Source of the DNA: Benincasa hispida
Lineage: Eukaryota > Streptophyta > Magnoliopsida > Cucurbitales > Cucurbitaceae
Assembly (NCBI RefSeq): GCF_009727055.1
Contig: NC_052357.1
Span: forward strand, 87,972,999 to 88,036,998
Reading direction: 5' to 3'
Length of the DNA stretch: 64,000 nucleotides
Shown: positions 11,979-21,916 of the stretch, piece after piece
Position numbering within the stretch: position 1 is the first letter of the stretch
Layout: each line of letters begins with the position of its first letter
The notes under the pieces: generated by a model
What the model was told of the DNA's origin: nothing
Database searches by the model: none
What the model saw: the letters and a program-made list of their open reading frames with translations, nothing else
Made by a program: the position numbers and the translations under genes

Positions 11979-12290
11979 TAAGTTTGGGGTATTTGATAGC
12001 TCTAAAAAAGAGCTATTATTTCTAGTTTAATTGATGGATTTTATGTGTTTATTGTCATAGTTTGTAGGTACCGAGCAATCAAGAGGTAGAAAGAAGCATT
12101 TAGAGCTAAACGGGGTTAATTTGAAGCAAATTGGAGTCGATTTGAGCATCTGGGCTTCAAAGGAGCAAAAATGACCCAAATGCCTTTGCTTCAGCGTCGC
12201 AACGCTCATCCTTTGCCTAGGTTTAACGCTCGCTTGACGCTTGAAGACAGAATACTAGTGTGCAGGGTAGCGTTGCAATGCTGCTTACTG
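11979..12290 (+). repeat. Polypurine tract and 3' LTR of LARD-like element
   Basis: The purine-rich word aagtttggggt (about 11980-11990) precedes the LTR start TGATAGCTC at 11994. The LTR matches 5084 onward and continues past the point where the 5' copy diverges. The exact end is not resolved; copia leader sequence resumes by about 12300. Confidence 0.65.
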
Positions 12291-12464
12291 AATGTGGCAT
12301 TTATTCCAATGTTGAGGTGACATTTATTCCAAATCAATGAATGTATCATTGCAAATAAATAATGTTGGGTTCATTATTAGTTATTTTTGCTAAACTGATT
12401 GGATTAAAATGAAAAATGAATTTTTCGCACAAGTGTCTGATATAAATAATTTATGTTGTATCTC
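12291..12464 (+). other. End of a copia leader
   Basis: A stretch containing gtatcattgcaaa and gggttcatta resembles the leader just ahead of gag in copia element 1 (about 27040-27130). It continues the scrap at 5024-5083. Confidence 0.55.
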
Positions 12465-12839
12465 ATGTCTAATTTAATCGTTAATTTTCTTGGCACCAAA
12501 AAATTAACTGGAGAAAATTATACAACATGGAAAAATACGATGAATATAGTTTTGTTAGTGGATGACCTCAAATTCGTTCTCATGGAGGAATGTCCTTCGG
12601 CCCTTGGGCCCAACGCATCATGAAGTGTTCATGATATTTATGAGAGATGGACTAAGGCCAGTGACAAGGAAAATGTCTATAATTTGGTAGGCTTATCTGA
12701 AGTTCTAACTAAAAAATATGAGACCATGATCACTGCACGCCAGATCATGGACTTATTGCATGACATGTTTCGAAAACCTTCCTCACAAGCCATACATAAT
12801 GCTCTTGAAAGAGAATCGAATCCCGCAGGGGAAGCGTTT
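12465..12839 (+). pseudogene. Copia gag fragment, N-terminal 125 codons
   Basis: ATG at 12465 opens MSNLIVNFLGTKKLTGENY, then TWKNTMNIVLLVDDLKFVL and EECPSALGPNAS, a stop, SVHDIYERWTKASDKENVY and MDLLHDMFRKPSSQ. This is the N-terminal half of a copia gag (DUF4219/UBN2 type). It has one internal TGA and is cut at 12839 by an opposed LTR fragment, so the rest of the element is missing here. The sequence differs clearly from the gags at 27181 and 34014, so it is a separate subfamily. Confidence 0.8.
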
Positions 12840-14086
12840 TGTTAGAACATCTTGCATCCTACAATCAAATTCTTACATAAACATAATCATTAGATTAAAA
12901 TAGAAAATCAACATGTAAATTAGCAAGCATTAGGGAAAATATTAGAACGATTCTTATCTTTGTAGATTTTCAAGTATCACAAACAATCCTCTCCTAGTTC
13001 CAACGAACAGATCTCCAATGATATCTTGATCACGAACAATTTCTTGAACAATCTCGAACACTACCACAAGAGTGACCTCGTTATTTTCTAGGATTCCAAT
13101 TGAGAGATATGTGGTATCTAATTATTGGGAGAGGGAGAAAAGAAAATTATTTTGGAGAGTAGAGAGGATTTTCTTTATGGCTTAGAGAAAATTATGCACA
13201 ATAACACTATGGTGTTGTGTATTATTTTTTGTGTTTTAGTGTATTCCCCAAGGGCCATAAGGAAGCCTTTATATAGAGAAAGGTCAAGTCTTTTTTTTAA
13301 TATTTTCCGTTTCTATAATTAAATAATTATTTATACATTAAACCCAATTTAGTGTACATATTTAATTATAATATACATCTCATGTATATGTTCAAAACCT
13401 ATCTATTAATCAATTCTTTGTAAATCTAAGTCACTTGAATTAGTTAATTTGAATCTTATTCAAATATTACTTTCCAATTTCATTATAGATCATATCCATA
13501 ATTAATTAAATATTAATCATATTAATATATAGTTTTCTCAAATTAATTTGAACAATTCAAATTATCCCTCTTAAGTATCTTCCAGTGAGGTCACAAGGGG
13601 ACCTAGTGGACCTGTAGAACAGAAACTCCAACGATATGAGATTAATTGACTAAACTCATTAACCAAATTAATCAATATTCGTTAACTGTGAGTACACTCC
13701 ACTAACGACCCACAACTGCACTCTTCTTACTATAGATATATTTATGTATCTATAGATATAAACCAATACTAGCAAGTTAGTCCTTCACGAGTGTTCATAA
13801 ATCCAACTGGGTTAAATTACCATTTTATCCTTATGTTACCTTTGACTCCTTAAGTACCAGTGCTTCTTTAATGAACAATCTGTTTATGGTCTAACTAATA
13901 AACAGAAAGTCCTTTCAGGCCAATGAGAGGGTAGGATCATTTGTTCAAGTTCTAGAGACACTACTTAGGGGAACACTCATCTACTTACCCTTAAGGTGGG
14001 AAGGAGTGAATTTCATCTTGTATTATTATGTTCCCAGCTCCACTCAATCTTGTCCCTAAAATGGTAGGCATATTGGGTCGGCGATA
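12840..14086 (-). mobile_element. Truncated minus-strand copia LTR
   Basis: The left end is tgttagaac at 12840, the 3' end of a minus-strand LTR. The body shows the family core block (near 13598-13620, ggggacctagtggacctgtag) and the usual blocks through the word gtaggcatattggg near 14070. It then stops abruptly, without the 5' portion of the LTR, where plus-strand LTR sequence begins. Confidence 0.75.
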
Positions 14087-14637
14087 ATAAAACTATAGGT
14101 TAGATATTATATTTGATATAACATATAGTGTGTATATATATTATTTCAATTAAATTATATTTTAATTTAATTTAATTTAAGGGAAGGAGTTACAACTCCG
14201 CCCCCCCCCCCCCCCAAATTTCTCTCAAGAGACGTGCATTGTGTGGGGTGGAACAGGAAAAAACTCTCTCTAGTTTTCTCTGAAGAAAATCAAAGAGAAG
14301 AACTTCCTCTTCTTCCCCCTTCCAAAACTCCAACAAAGCCTAGATCTCCTGGCAATTCTTAACTCTAGAGCATAGAGAAGGTTCCATTTTGATGTGGTGT
14401 CTACCATTTGGATATCGAAGAGGTTCGAGATTCGTTCGAGGTAATACGTGAAGAAATTGACTTCAAGGGTATGTATATTTCTTTCCCAATTTCCCATAAA
14501 AAGAATGTTGTAGAATTTAGAGTTTTAATGCATAATCTCCTCTTCTCTGTTAATTCAGTAATTTCTAAAATCCTGTGAAAACTAAAAATGGGATCGATCT
14601 TCGTTTTCGCTGCAAAACTGTCACTGGTTATTCTTCA
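14087..14637 (+). mobile_element. Truncated plus-strand copia LTR (3' part)
   Basis: It begins with aaaactataggtta, an internal LTR block also seen at 24927 and 29290, and ends CTTCA at 14637, two bases before a primer site. It is the 3' part (R-U5) of the 5' LTR of copia element 1. A run of 15 C at 14201-14215 lies inside and is a likely sequencing-length uncertainty. Confidence 0.75.
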
Positions 14638-14639
14638 AT

Positions 14640-14651
14640 TGGTATTAGAGC
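14640..14651 (+). other. Primer-binding site of copia element 1
   Basis: TGGTATTAGAGC, one mismatch from the usual TGGTATCAGAGC, set two bases after the LTR end. Confidence 0.88.
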
Positions 14652-14981
14652 GGAGGTTTCAATCCCATTTTTTTAGATTCCAGAATTTAATTGCAAAATT
14701 TTGGTGGGTGTATTATGTGATATTTCAAATGTAATGTTTTATGGAATGTATGGTTTGCGATATGGATGTTTCAGGATTAAGGCATTTAGATTTACAGCTT
14801 TCTTTTACAAATTTGACTTGTAAGGGCCAGTTGTATTCGACATTATATGCTATCGAGTCTGTAAATTTGATGTCTTGAATCGTTCGTACTATTTTCGATG
14901 ACTTTTTGGCGAAAACGAGGCTCAATTCAGATGAGATTCAAAGAAGATCGAATCTGTACAATAGCGTCGTGACGCTGTTCC
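14652..14981 (+). other. Copia element 1 leader, first piece
   Basis: Non-coding. It shares tgtaagggcc with the leader of element 2 and ends with the palindrome-like AGCGTCGTGACGCT (14963-14976) just before an inserted solo LTR. Confidence 0.65.
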
Positions 14982-17034
14982 CTAGCTGAAGGGATATACT
15001 AGCATGCAACGGAAGCAAATAAAATTAGTAAGCACTCTAACTACATTTAATTTGAGTTCTAAAAGCATGCTTTTGTAGAAAAACACAAGTGGGTTTCTAA
15101 TTACATACCTTTTATGAATTCTTCTTAATCCAAGCTACTCTTCACGTGAATTCAACTCTAAATTGATAGTGAACCACCAAGAGATCTTTTCTACTATTCT
15201 CAACCTTGACTTTGAGTGGTGAAACTCGAATTTGAGTGAAATTGTGAAGTATATTTCTAGGTTTGAGAACAAGAAGAAGATGAAGCTCAAAAAACCAATT
15301 TTCTTCAGCTCAATCATCTAATCTCAACAAATTGGAAGAGTTTTATATTTCAAGTTCATGCAAACACTCTCAAAATGCTCAAAGCCAGCAGCAACTTCAA
15401 CCAATTTGGTGGGATTTGTGTGTGTTTAATGTGGAAACCCTCCTACTTCAAAGAAGTGGGGTGTTTCCACTTTGAAAATTAAAAAAATTTCCATTTTTCC
15501 ATTTTTTCAAAAACTTAATTTCCATTTTTAATTAATTCTAAATTAATTAAAACCAATTTTGATTAATTCATAATTAATCAAATTCTAAATTTCAAAATCC
15601 AATTTCTCAAATTGAATTGAAATTGAAAATTAATTTGATTTTTAATTAATTAATTAATTGAATATCAAATATTAAATTAATCACACACCTATTTTAGACA
15701 TGAATCCTATTCATGTAATTTAATATTTAAATCAATATTTAAATATAATAAACTCTCCAATTTTGTTTAATTTCAACAAATTAAATATTTAATTAATTAT
15801 ATCAAATATAATTATACAAATCCTAATTTGAATTTGAACTTATTCAAGCTCAAACCCTAATTTCAATTTGAATATTTTTCAAATTGAAATTCAATTTGAT
15901 AAATTCAAATTGACATATTCCGAATTCACTCAATTTATTAATTCAAGTTGTTCATGTTTTACGAGCTAATAGAGAGACCTTATGGACCTACAGATCATGA
16001 GGCGCTCCAACGATTTAAGATTAATTTGCTAAAACTCTTTAGTTCAAATTAATCAATATTCGTTAACTATCAATCAAGTCACACGACTATAGCTCAATAG
16101 TTGCACTCTCCTCACTATAGATATATTTGTGTCCACATGATTTAACCATAACCGGTAAATTGACCCTTCACAGGTTGTTTGTAATAACAGTTGGGCCGAT
16201 ATGCTGTTTTACCCTCGATATGACGTCTTATTCCTCAAGTTCCTACTGATCCTCTAATGAACAATTGTTTTATGATCTAATCACTTAACCAAATCTCACT
16301 CGAACCAATGAGAGGGTGGGACCCCTTACTCAAGACCTGGATTTAGTACTTAAGAGAACAACCTTTCTCCTATCCCTAAATCGGGTAGGCGTGAATTCCT
16401 TATTGTACCCTATGTCCCTAGCTATTTACCCAATCTTATCCTTGAAATGGGAGGCTTATTGAGCCGGTGTTGTTGAGCCAATCCTCATTTATAAAAATCT
16501 AAGGATAATCTCGTATAAACAGGAGTTCATAGTTAGCTTAGGATTAAGATCGAGGTACCTAGGTCATGTAAGCGAAATAGTCAGTCTTAAACAGTAAACA
16601 GCGTTATAAAGTAAGACTGACTTATTCCTTGGTCCAATCTTATGCAAACTCATTGCATAGAACGCCCCCACTCCTTATGTCAATACATGAATGAATCAAG
16701 ATCACTTCATTTGTAGCACCTTTACAACAACTTGTAACCACTATAGAGTAAGCCGCATCCAATAGTGTTACCAGAATAAGGCACCCAACCTTATTCGTAT
16801 ACTATAGACCATTTTGTCTATTTACTCGAACTTAATCCATCTTTATGTCTCTACATAAAGTTCAAGTATTCATGTAATAGCCATGGATCTTAGTTTATTG
16901 GATTTAGACTTTATGAATGTAATTTAAAGATTCAATAACTTTAATGAAGAAATGTTGAATAACATCTTTATTGATAATAAAATGTATTTAACTTTACAAA
17001 CTATAAGTTTTAGGACACACAACCCAACACTAGC
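14982..17034 (-). mobile_element. Solo copia LTR with CTAGC target duplication
   Basis: Minus-strand LTR 14987-17029 (2043 bp) with ends tgaag...cccaaca and perfect 5-bp duplications CTAGC at 14982-14986 and 17030-17034. It starts (minus strand) TGTTGGGTTGTGTGTCC. The family core block is near 15968-15995. No internal region is attached. It was inserted into the leader of copia element 1, which resumes at 17035. Confidence 0.92.
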
Positions 17035-17577
17035 GTTGTGACGCTACGATGTGGCGAATGGAGTTCTTCTTTGTAACGCGGCGACGCTAGAGCACGGCGT
17101 CGCGACGCTCCAAGACGGCAAAAAAGCTCGTTTCAGTGCTAGTTCACGTGCAGTTCAATTCAATTTGGAGCTGGTTTGGGTCTGGTTTGTTTGGTTCGAG
17201 TGATTCAAGGGCAGTTTGGTTACTGATGGTCTAGTTCAGTTCACTTGTTTTGAACTGATAGAGCTATTTATTAATGTAACAGGTAGTTTTTTTTATTAAT
17301 TAAGTTAATATAAACATTATATTTATTTAATTAATGCTTTTAGAAGTTCAATCCTGGTCCATAATTGCTGTTTAAATTATGCATATGATGTATGATTTAA
17401 TTATATTATATATGCCATAAAGTATGTCATATAGTAAAATCTCACCATAGGTTATGCATTATTCATGCATCATTTATATTATAAGTATTATAGTATACAA
17501 TTGCATGTTTTAATTTTATAGCATGCTCATGCATCATATAATATAAGTGTTATACTATATGCATGCATGCATTAATA
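17035..17577 (+). other. Copia element 1 leader, second piece
   Basis: It starts amid palindromic GC-rich words (AGCGTTGTGACGCT at 17032-17045, ggcgtcgcgacgctc at 17096-17110). After a line resembling 32320-32350 of element 2 it carries two A/T hairpins with a short loop (about 17475-17497 and 17537-17559). It is cut by the gypsy element. Confidence 0.65.
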
Positions 17578-17620
17578 ACAAAGCTTTCAACCAGTGACGC
17601 AAAAAGAAGGGCCACCCGAA

Positions 17621-18425
17621 TTATACGTATGAGTAGCTAAATCTGTTGAATGGGTTGAGAAACACTTAACTAGCATACTTAGGGATCTTCACTCTATGCG
17701 ATTATCTTGTATTATGTATGCATCATTCGTTCATTAGAGATACTCGGGAGGGTAGTCTAAGGACAGGATCTAGACTTGAAAAATTCAGGTTAGAATCTAG
17801 GCTCGGGAGAGTCAAAGTAGAACGCATAATAAAGAGATAGAAGCTTAGAAATAAGCACAGTTTGCTATTAACGCATCACATGCATCCTAGAGATAGGATA
17901 TGATTGTGTGCGGTCACCTTGTCTTTGTGTGCATCTTGCATCATTGCATAGGAAAAGAGTAGAGACTTAGGAATAAGCTCTATGGACATTATTGCATTTA
18001 ACACATGCGGCCTAGAACTAGAAGCACTGCATTTGCATTGGAAAATGATTTGTTGTCGCATGAGTATAGCATGATCGCATAGTTTGACGCATTCCTGGGA
18101 AACGCTAGCGAACGACCTTCTTAACCCGTTCCTCTATATACTCAGTGTATCTCTACATAATCAATCTTTTCTCAAATCCGCCGCATACATTTATTTGTAT
18201 ACCGCAAACAACAACCCAAACAACTATTTGATTTATCTGGTTACCGTAAAGTCTTCTTAGAAATTATCACTGCATACTATTCCCCCTAGTCCCTGAATTC
18301 AACCCTGAACTTACCAGGAAACTCAGTGGGGTTTATACTTGGATTCCGCTGAGAAAACTTGTTGCTCAATGCATTTCCATCACCACATCTCATTCCATTA
18401 TTCCGTCACATAAAATAACGCATCA
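17621..18425 (+). repeat. Truncated 5' LTR of gypsy element
   Basis: Matches the last ~805 bp of the 3' LTR (22821-23624) almost throughout, including the end aacgcatca. The first ~900 bp of the LTR are missing and replaced by a gag scrap. Confidence 0.85.
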
Positions 18426-18431
18426 AGTTTT

Positions 18432-18449
18432 TGGCGGCATTGTCGAGGA
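18432..18449 (+). other. Gypsy primer-binding site
   Basis: TGGCGGCATTGTCGAGGA, a decayed form of the TGGCGCCGTTGCCGGGGA site typical of plant Tat/Athila elements, six bases after the LTR end. Confidence 0.75.
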
Positions 18450-18591
18450 CTTCGGCAAATCAGTGTGGTAACGGTAATTTTTCTGATTTCTTTGCAGCTC
18501 TTAATCTCTGGCGAATTACAACTCGGAGATTGAGAGGATGTTCCGATGAAGACTAAGAGACAATCGCCAACAACAAGATAGAACTCCAAGA

Positions 18592-19680
18592 ATGGCAGAA
18601 CAACCAGAAGAAAGGGCAACAAACACAAACAATATAATGGCCAACCCCATCCTTCTGGTGAATGACCGCAATAGACTCATTCGGGACTATTGTCGCCCAA
18701 ACTCTACGATTTCTCTCCAGGAATGATGAGGCCAGCGTTAGACGGAACGGGGTTTGAAATGAAACCGATAATGCTGCAAATGATCCAGGCTGCTGGACAG
18801 TTTGGAGGAAGGCGTGGCGAAGACCCGCACGTCCACCTCAGAAAATTCATAGAAATATGCAACACGTTTGTGTTCCTGAATCTCTCCACCGAGGAAGTTC
18901 GACTCACTTTATTCCCATTTTCCTTATGCGATCAAGCAAGAAAATGGGCGTATTCTCTTGAACCGGGGGAGATAACTTCGTGGGAACAAGTGGTGAAAAA
19001 GTTTATGAAGAAATATTTCCCACAAACCAAGAATTCTAGGAGAAGGAAATTAATAACAAATTTTAAACAAGAAACTGACGAATCGCTCAGCGATGCTTGA
19101 GCGAGGTTCAAGAGGCTGGTAAGAGACCATCCACATAACGGCTTATCAAACTGCTTGCAAATGGAGATCTTTTACCAAGGACTGAACCTTGCTTCGCAGA
19201 CTGCTGCCAATGCAACAACAGCTGGTGGTCTGCTTGACAAAACATATGAGGAGGCCAAAAATATACTGGATCACATTTCCAAAAATCACAAGGATTGGTG
19301 AAAAAGCTATCAAAGATTAAGAAATAAAGACAATGACGTAGACAGCGAGGCCATCGCATCCCTTCAAAATCAAATGACCTCGATGATGAGTTTGATTTAA
19401 GGCATCGTAATTAACAGCCACGGAGTGAAGAAAGGGCAGGTCAATGCAATTGCTTAAACGACCGCAAGTTGTGTCATCTGTGGAGATGCTCATTTGATGG
19501 AAGAATGCCCAGAAAATCTACAGTCAGTATGTTTCATAAAGAACAATCTCTACTCCAGTACATACAACCCCAGGTGGAGAAACCACCCAAATTTTGCATG
19601 GAAAAATCAACAACAAAACTTTCAACCAGTGGTGCAAAAAGAAGGGTCACTCGGATTTTTCCCGTGAAACAACGGTCCAA
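18592..19680 (+). pseudogene. Gypsy gag with Retrotrans_gag domain and zinc knuckle
   Basis: Capsid protein of a Tat/Athila-type element. ATG 18592 opens MAEQPEERATNTNN and reads to RNRLIRDYCRPN. A frameshift near 18700 moves to the frame containing MMRPALDGTGFEMKPIMLQM, QFGGRRGEDPHVHLRKF, and the family signature LFPFSLCDQARKWAYSL with WEQVVKKFMKKYFP. A TGA at 19098-19100 follows LSDA, then the same frame continues RFKRLVRDHPHNG and IFYQGLNLASQTAAN. The knuckle CVICGDAHLMEECP lies near 19473-19510. At least three stops and a frameshift show that it is dead. Confidence 0.85.
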
Positions 19681-20079
19681 TGCATAACCAAGCCAGCACC
19701 TCGCAAACACCACAATCTTCGTCCTTAGAGAGCTTGTTGAAGCAGTACATTGAGAAGAACGAATCAGTGCTTCAGAATCAAGTAATATCCATCCGAAATC
19801 TCGAAATTTAGCTAGGACAGATTGCGGGTGAACTTAAAAATAGACCGCAAGGAGCCTTGCCGAGCTCATCTGAGCTCCCTCGCAATGCTAGGAGTACGGG
19901 GAAGGAATAATGCTTAGCAATCTCCTTGCTAAGAGAGAAAATGACTGCGCAAAGTAAAGGAGGAGCCCATTTACGCTCAACTTGAATCCGGTAACGGACT
20001 AAGGACCCATTGACTTGTAATTCAGAAGAGCCCGAGCAAATGGAAACTAGAAGTTAAGTCCATCCTCAAGCTCTTAGAT

Positions 20080-20457
20080 CATGAGATAGAAAAAGTTCAA
20101 CTACCACCATCTCTGCATGATACCATGATACCATGCTCCATTGGAGGGGTCTACAGTGGCAAGCACTATTGTGATCTTGGGGGAAGTATAAACATATGCC
20201 GTTCTCAATCTTCAAACGACATTGAATATTGGCACACTCATTCCACGATAGAGAACTCCCCTACTTGCGGACAAATCACGAATACATTCGGAGGGAGAGC
20301 TGAAAGATTGCCGCAATCTCAATTGATAAAATTCATCTTGCCGAAACACTTCATCATTTTGGATTATAAAGCGGACGAAGATACGCCCATCATATTGGGA
20401 CGACCATTCCTCTCGACCTGTCGCGCTCCAATTGATATGCGCAAGGGGAGATTGTAA
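20080..20457 (+). pseudogene. Gypsy aspartic protease domain
   Basis: Retroviral-type aspartic protease region of the gypsy element. The catalytic-loop relic is CDLGGSINI (family: CDLGASINLMP), around 20165-20200. The C-terminal part has FIILDYKADEDTPIILGRPF and a terminal DMRKGRL, both strong Tat/Athila signatures. The part between is out of register (a run of Ser/Thr-rich residues), so a compensating frameshift pair is likely. No reverse transcriptase follows. Confidence 0.8.
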
Positions 20458-21916
20458 TTGGAAACGATTAGAGTGGAGGAAAGCTCTAGATTAAGGCAAT
20501 CAAGATTCCAGAGGACAAAGAAAAGAAGAAAAAGTCGTCGTGGACGTAAAAAGTCCAGCTTGCACCGAAAAATAAGTAGTCCCTGGGTACCTCATCAAGA
20601 ACGCAATCCTTTTGAATATCCTTTCTCTACATCAATACTTCATGAACTTTCATCACAATATTGTTATCTGTTATCGCATATTTACTTCTTCAAAAAAAAA
20701 ATGTGGTAAAAAATTTTATTTGTTTAAAATCATTTGACCCTCTCAATGTTTTCTTTGCAAACGATCAAGGTACACGATTGCGGAGGTGCTGCATGAAGAC
20801 GCAACTACCTTATTCCGTCACCACAATCCAAAGAAAGTAGATCGCTGCAAAGCAGGATGCGTTAACAAACAATGTGGGTGACAGCGCAAATTTGGGGTTG
20901 TATTTTTCCTTCGCTTTATTCCAAATTATGCACTATTGCATCGCATTTTAATTTTGAAATTTTATCATCGCATCCTCTTTGATTACCGCAATCATTTGAC
21001 ATTGATGAATTTAGTAAGTCACCGCATGCTTTCTCTTTACCAATTATGATTTCAATGATGAAACACATGCTTCTATTTTTTTCGTATATACTAGAGTCAA
21101 CTTAATTTTAGGATAGTCACCTTATGAAATATTTCTAGAAGTTAGTGGTCTGCCAGCTTTCTTTCAAACTGACTCTTTACGTAGCTTCCTAAGAACATTG
21201 CATGATTTCTTTCAATCTATTGGCAATAAGGACATTGATGCATTTTAATATTTGGGGTGAGGTATTTATTTTCGACCTTGCTATTTTTAGCTTTTAAAAA
21301 AAAAAAACTTTGAGGAAAATTTTGAGAATAACAACTCCACTGTCAACACAATGGGGAAACCCATGTTGATAAGAGTTAAGTTGTGAAGGGCACTTACTCG
21401 TAGTTGGATGTCCGCTTGACACATGTGGGGGCAAGCCAAAACGAAAGTAAGTCGCTAGGATCAACGCATAAATAAATGACCGCAACTCCGCTACCAAGTA
21501 GGTATGAGTTTAGTCTAAGAAAGAGCACCTTGCTCGTAGTTGGATGTCCGCATAACACACATGAGGGCAAGCTAAAATGAAGGCGAGGCACTTAGATCAG
21601 CGCAAGGTCAGAAAAAATAATAATGTCAAAAATATGCAAGGATAAAAATCAATTAACACCCCAGTGGAAAAGTTTTTTTGAAATAAATCATGTGATGTCT
21701 TGGAATCTAGTAAAGTTCTTCTTGAAGGTTAAACTTGCGATCCCTAAGTCTTAGAAATATTTTAAGAAGAGACTTGAATAAGAATTAAGGAAATTTTGGT
21801 GTATAAGATCTGAATGAAGTATCCTTGAGAAATCTAGGAAAAGAGATTGTGGTCGACTTTCTAAAGGAAATCTTTAGCTTATGCTTGAGGACAAGCATTG
21901 TTTAAATTTGGGGGTG
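20458..21916 (+). other. Non-coding 3' internal region of gypsy element
   Basis: A Lys/Arg-rich scrap continues to about 20580 (KRRKSRRGRKK), then no coding signal. It contains a ~81-bp sequence present twice (21391-21471, 21526-21607) and a polypurine tract aaatttgggggtg (21904-21916) directly before the 3' LTR. Reverse transcriptase, RNase H and integrase would normally be here. Confidence 0.65.
21391..21607. repeat. Two diverged ~81-bp direct repeats
   Basis: Copies at 21391-21471 and 21526-21607 share ctcgtagttggatgtccgc, the words catg and gggcaagc, and end gatca(g/a)cgca. Period 135 bp. Confidence 0.8.

Larger units (their letters stand above)
5084..12290 (+). mobile_element. LARD-like LTR element without recognisable pol
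   Basis: The two ends carry matching short LTRs starting TGATAACTCTAAAAAAGAGCT (5084) and TGATAGCTCTAAAAAAGAGCT (11994). A primer site of the TGGCGCC type follows the first and a purine tract precedes the second. The interior holds an unrecognised reading frame at 5584-6690 and no gag, protease, integrase or reverse transcriptase motif that I can see. It is split by the solo LTR at 7236-11339. The right end is approximate because the LTRs diverge after the word cctaggt. Large retrotransposon derivative (LARD) is the best class; its gypsy affinity rests only on the primer site. Confidence 0.65.

Noticed and set aside
18398..18628. 76-residue minus-strand frame near the gypsy primer site
   Set aside because: Antisense to the gypsy leader; no domain.
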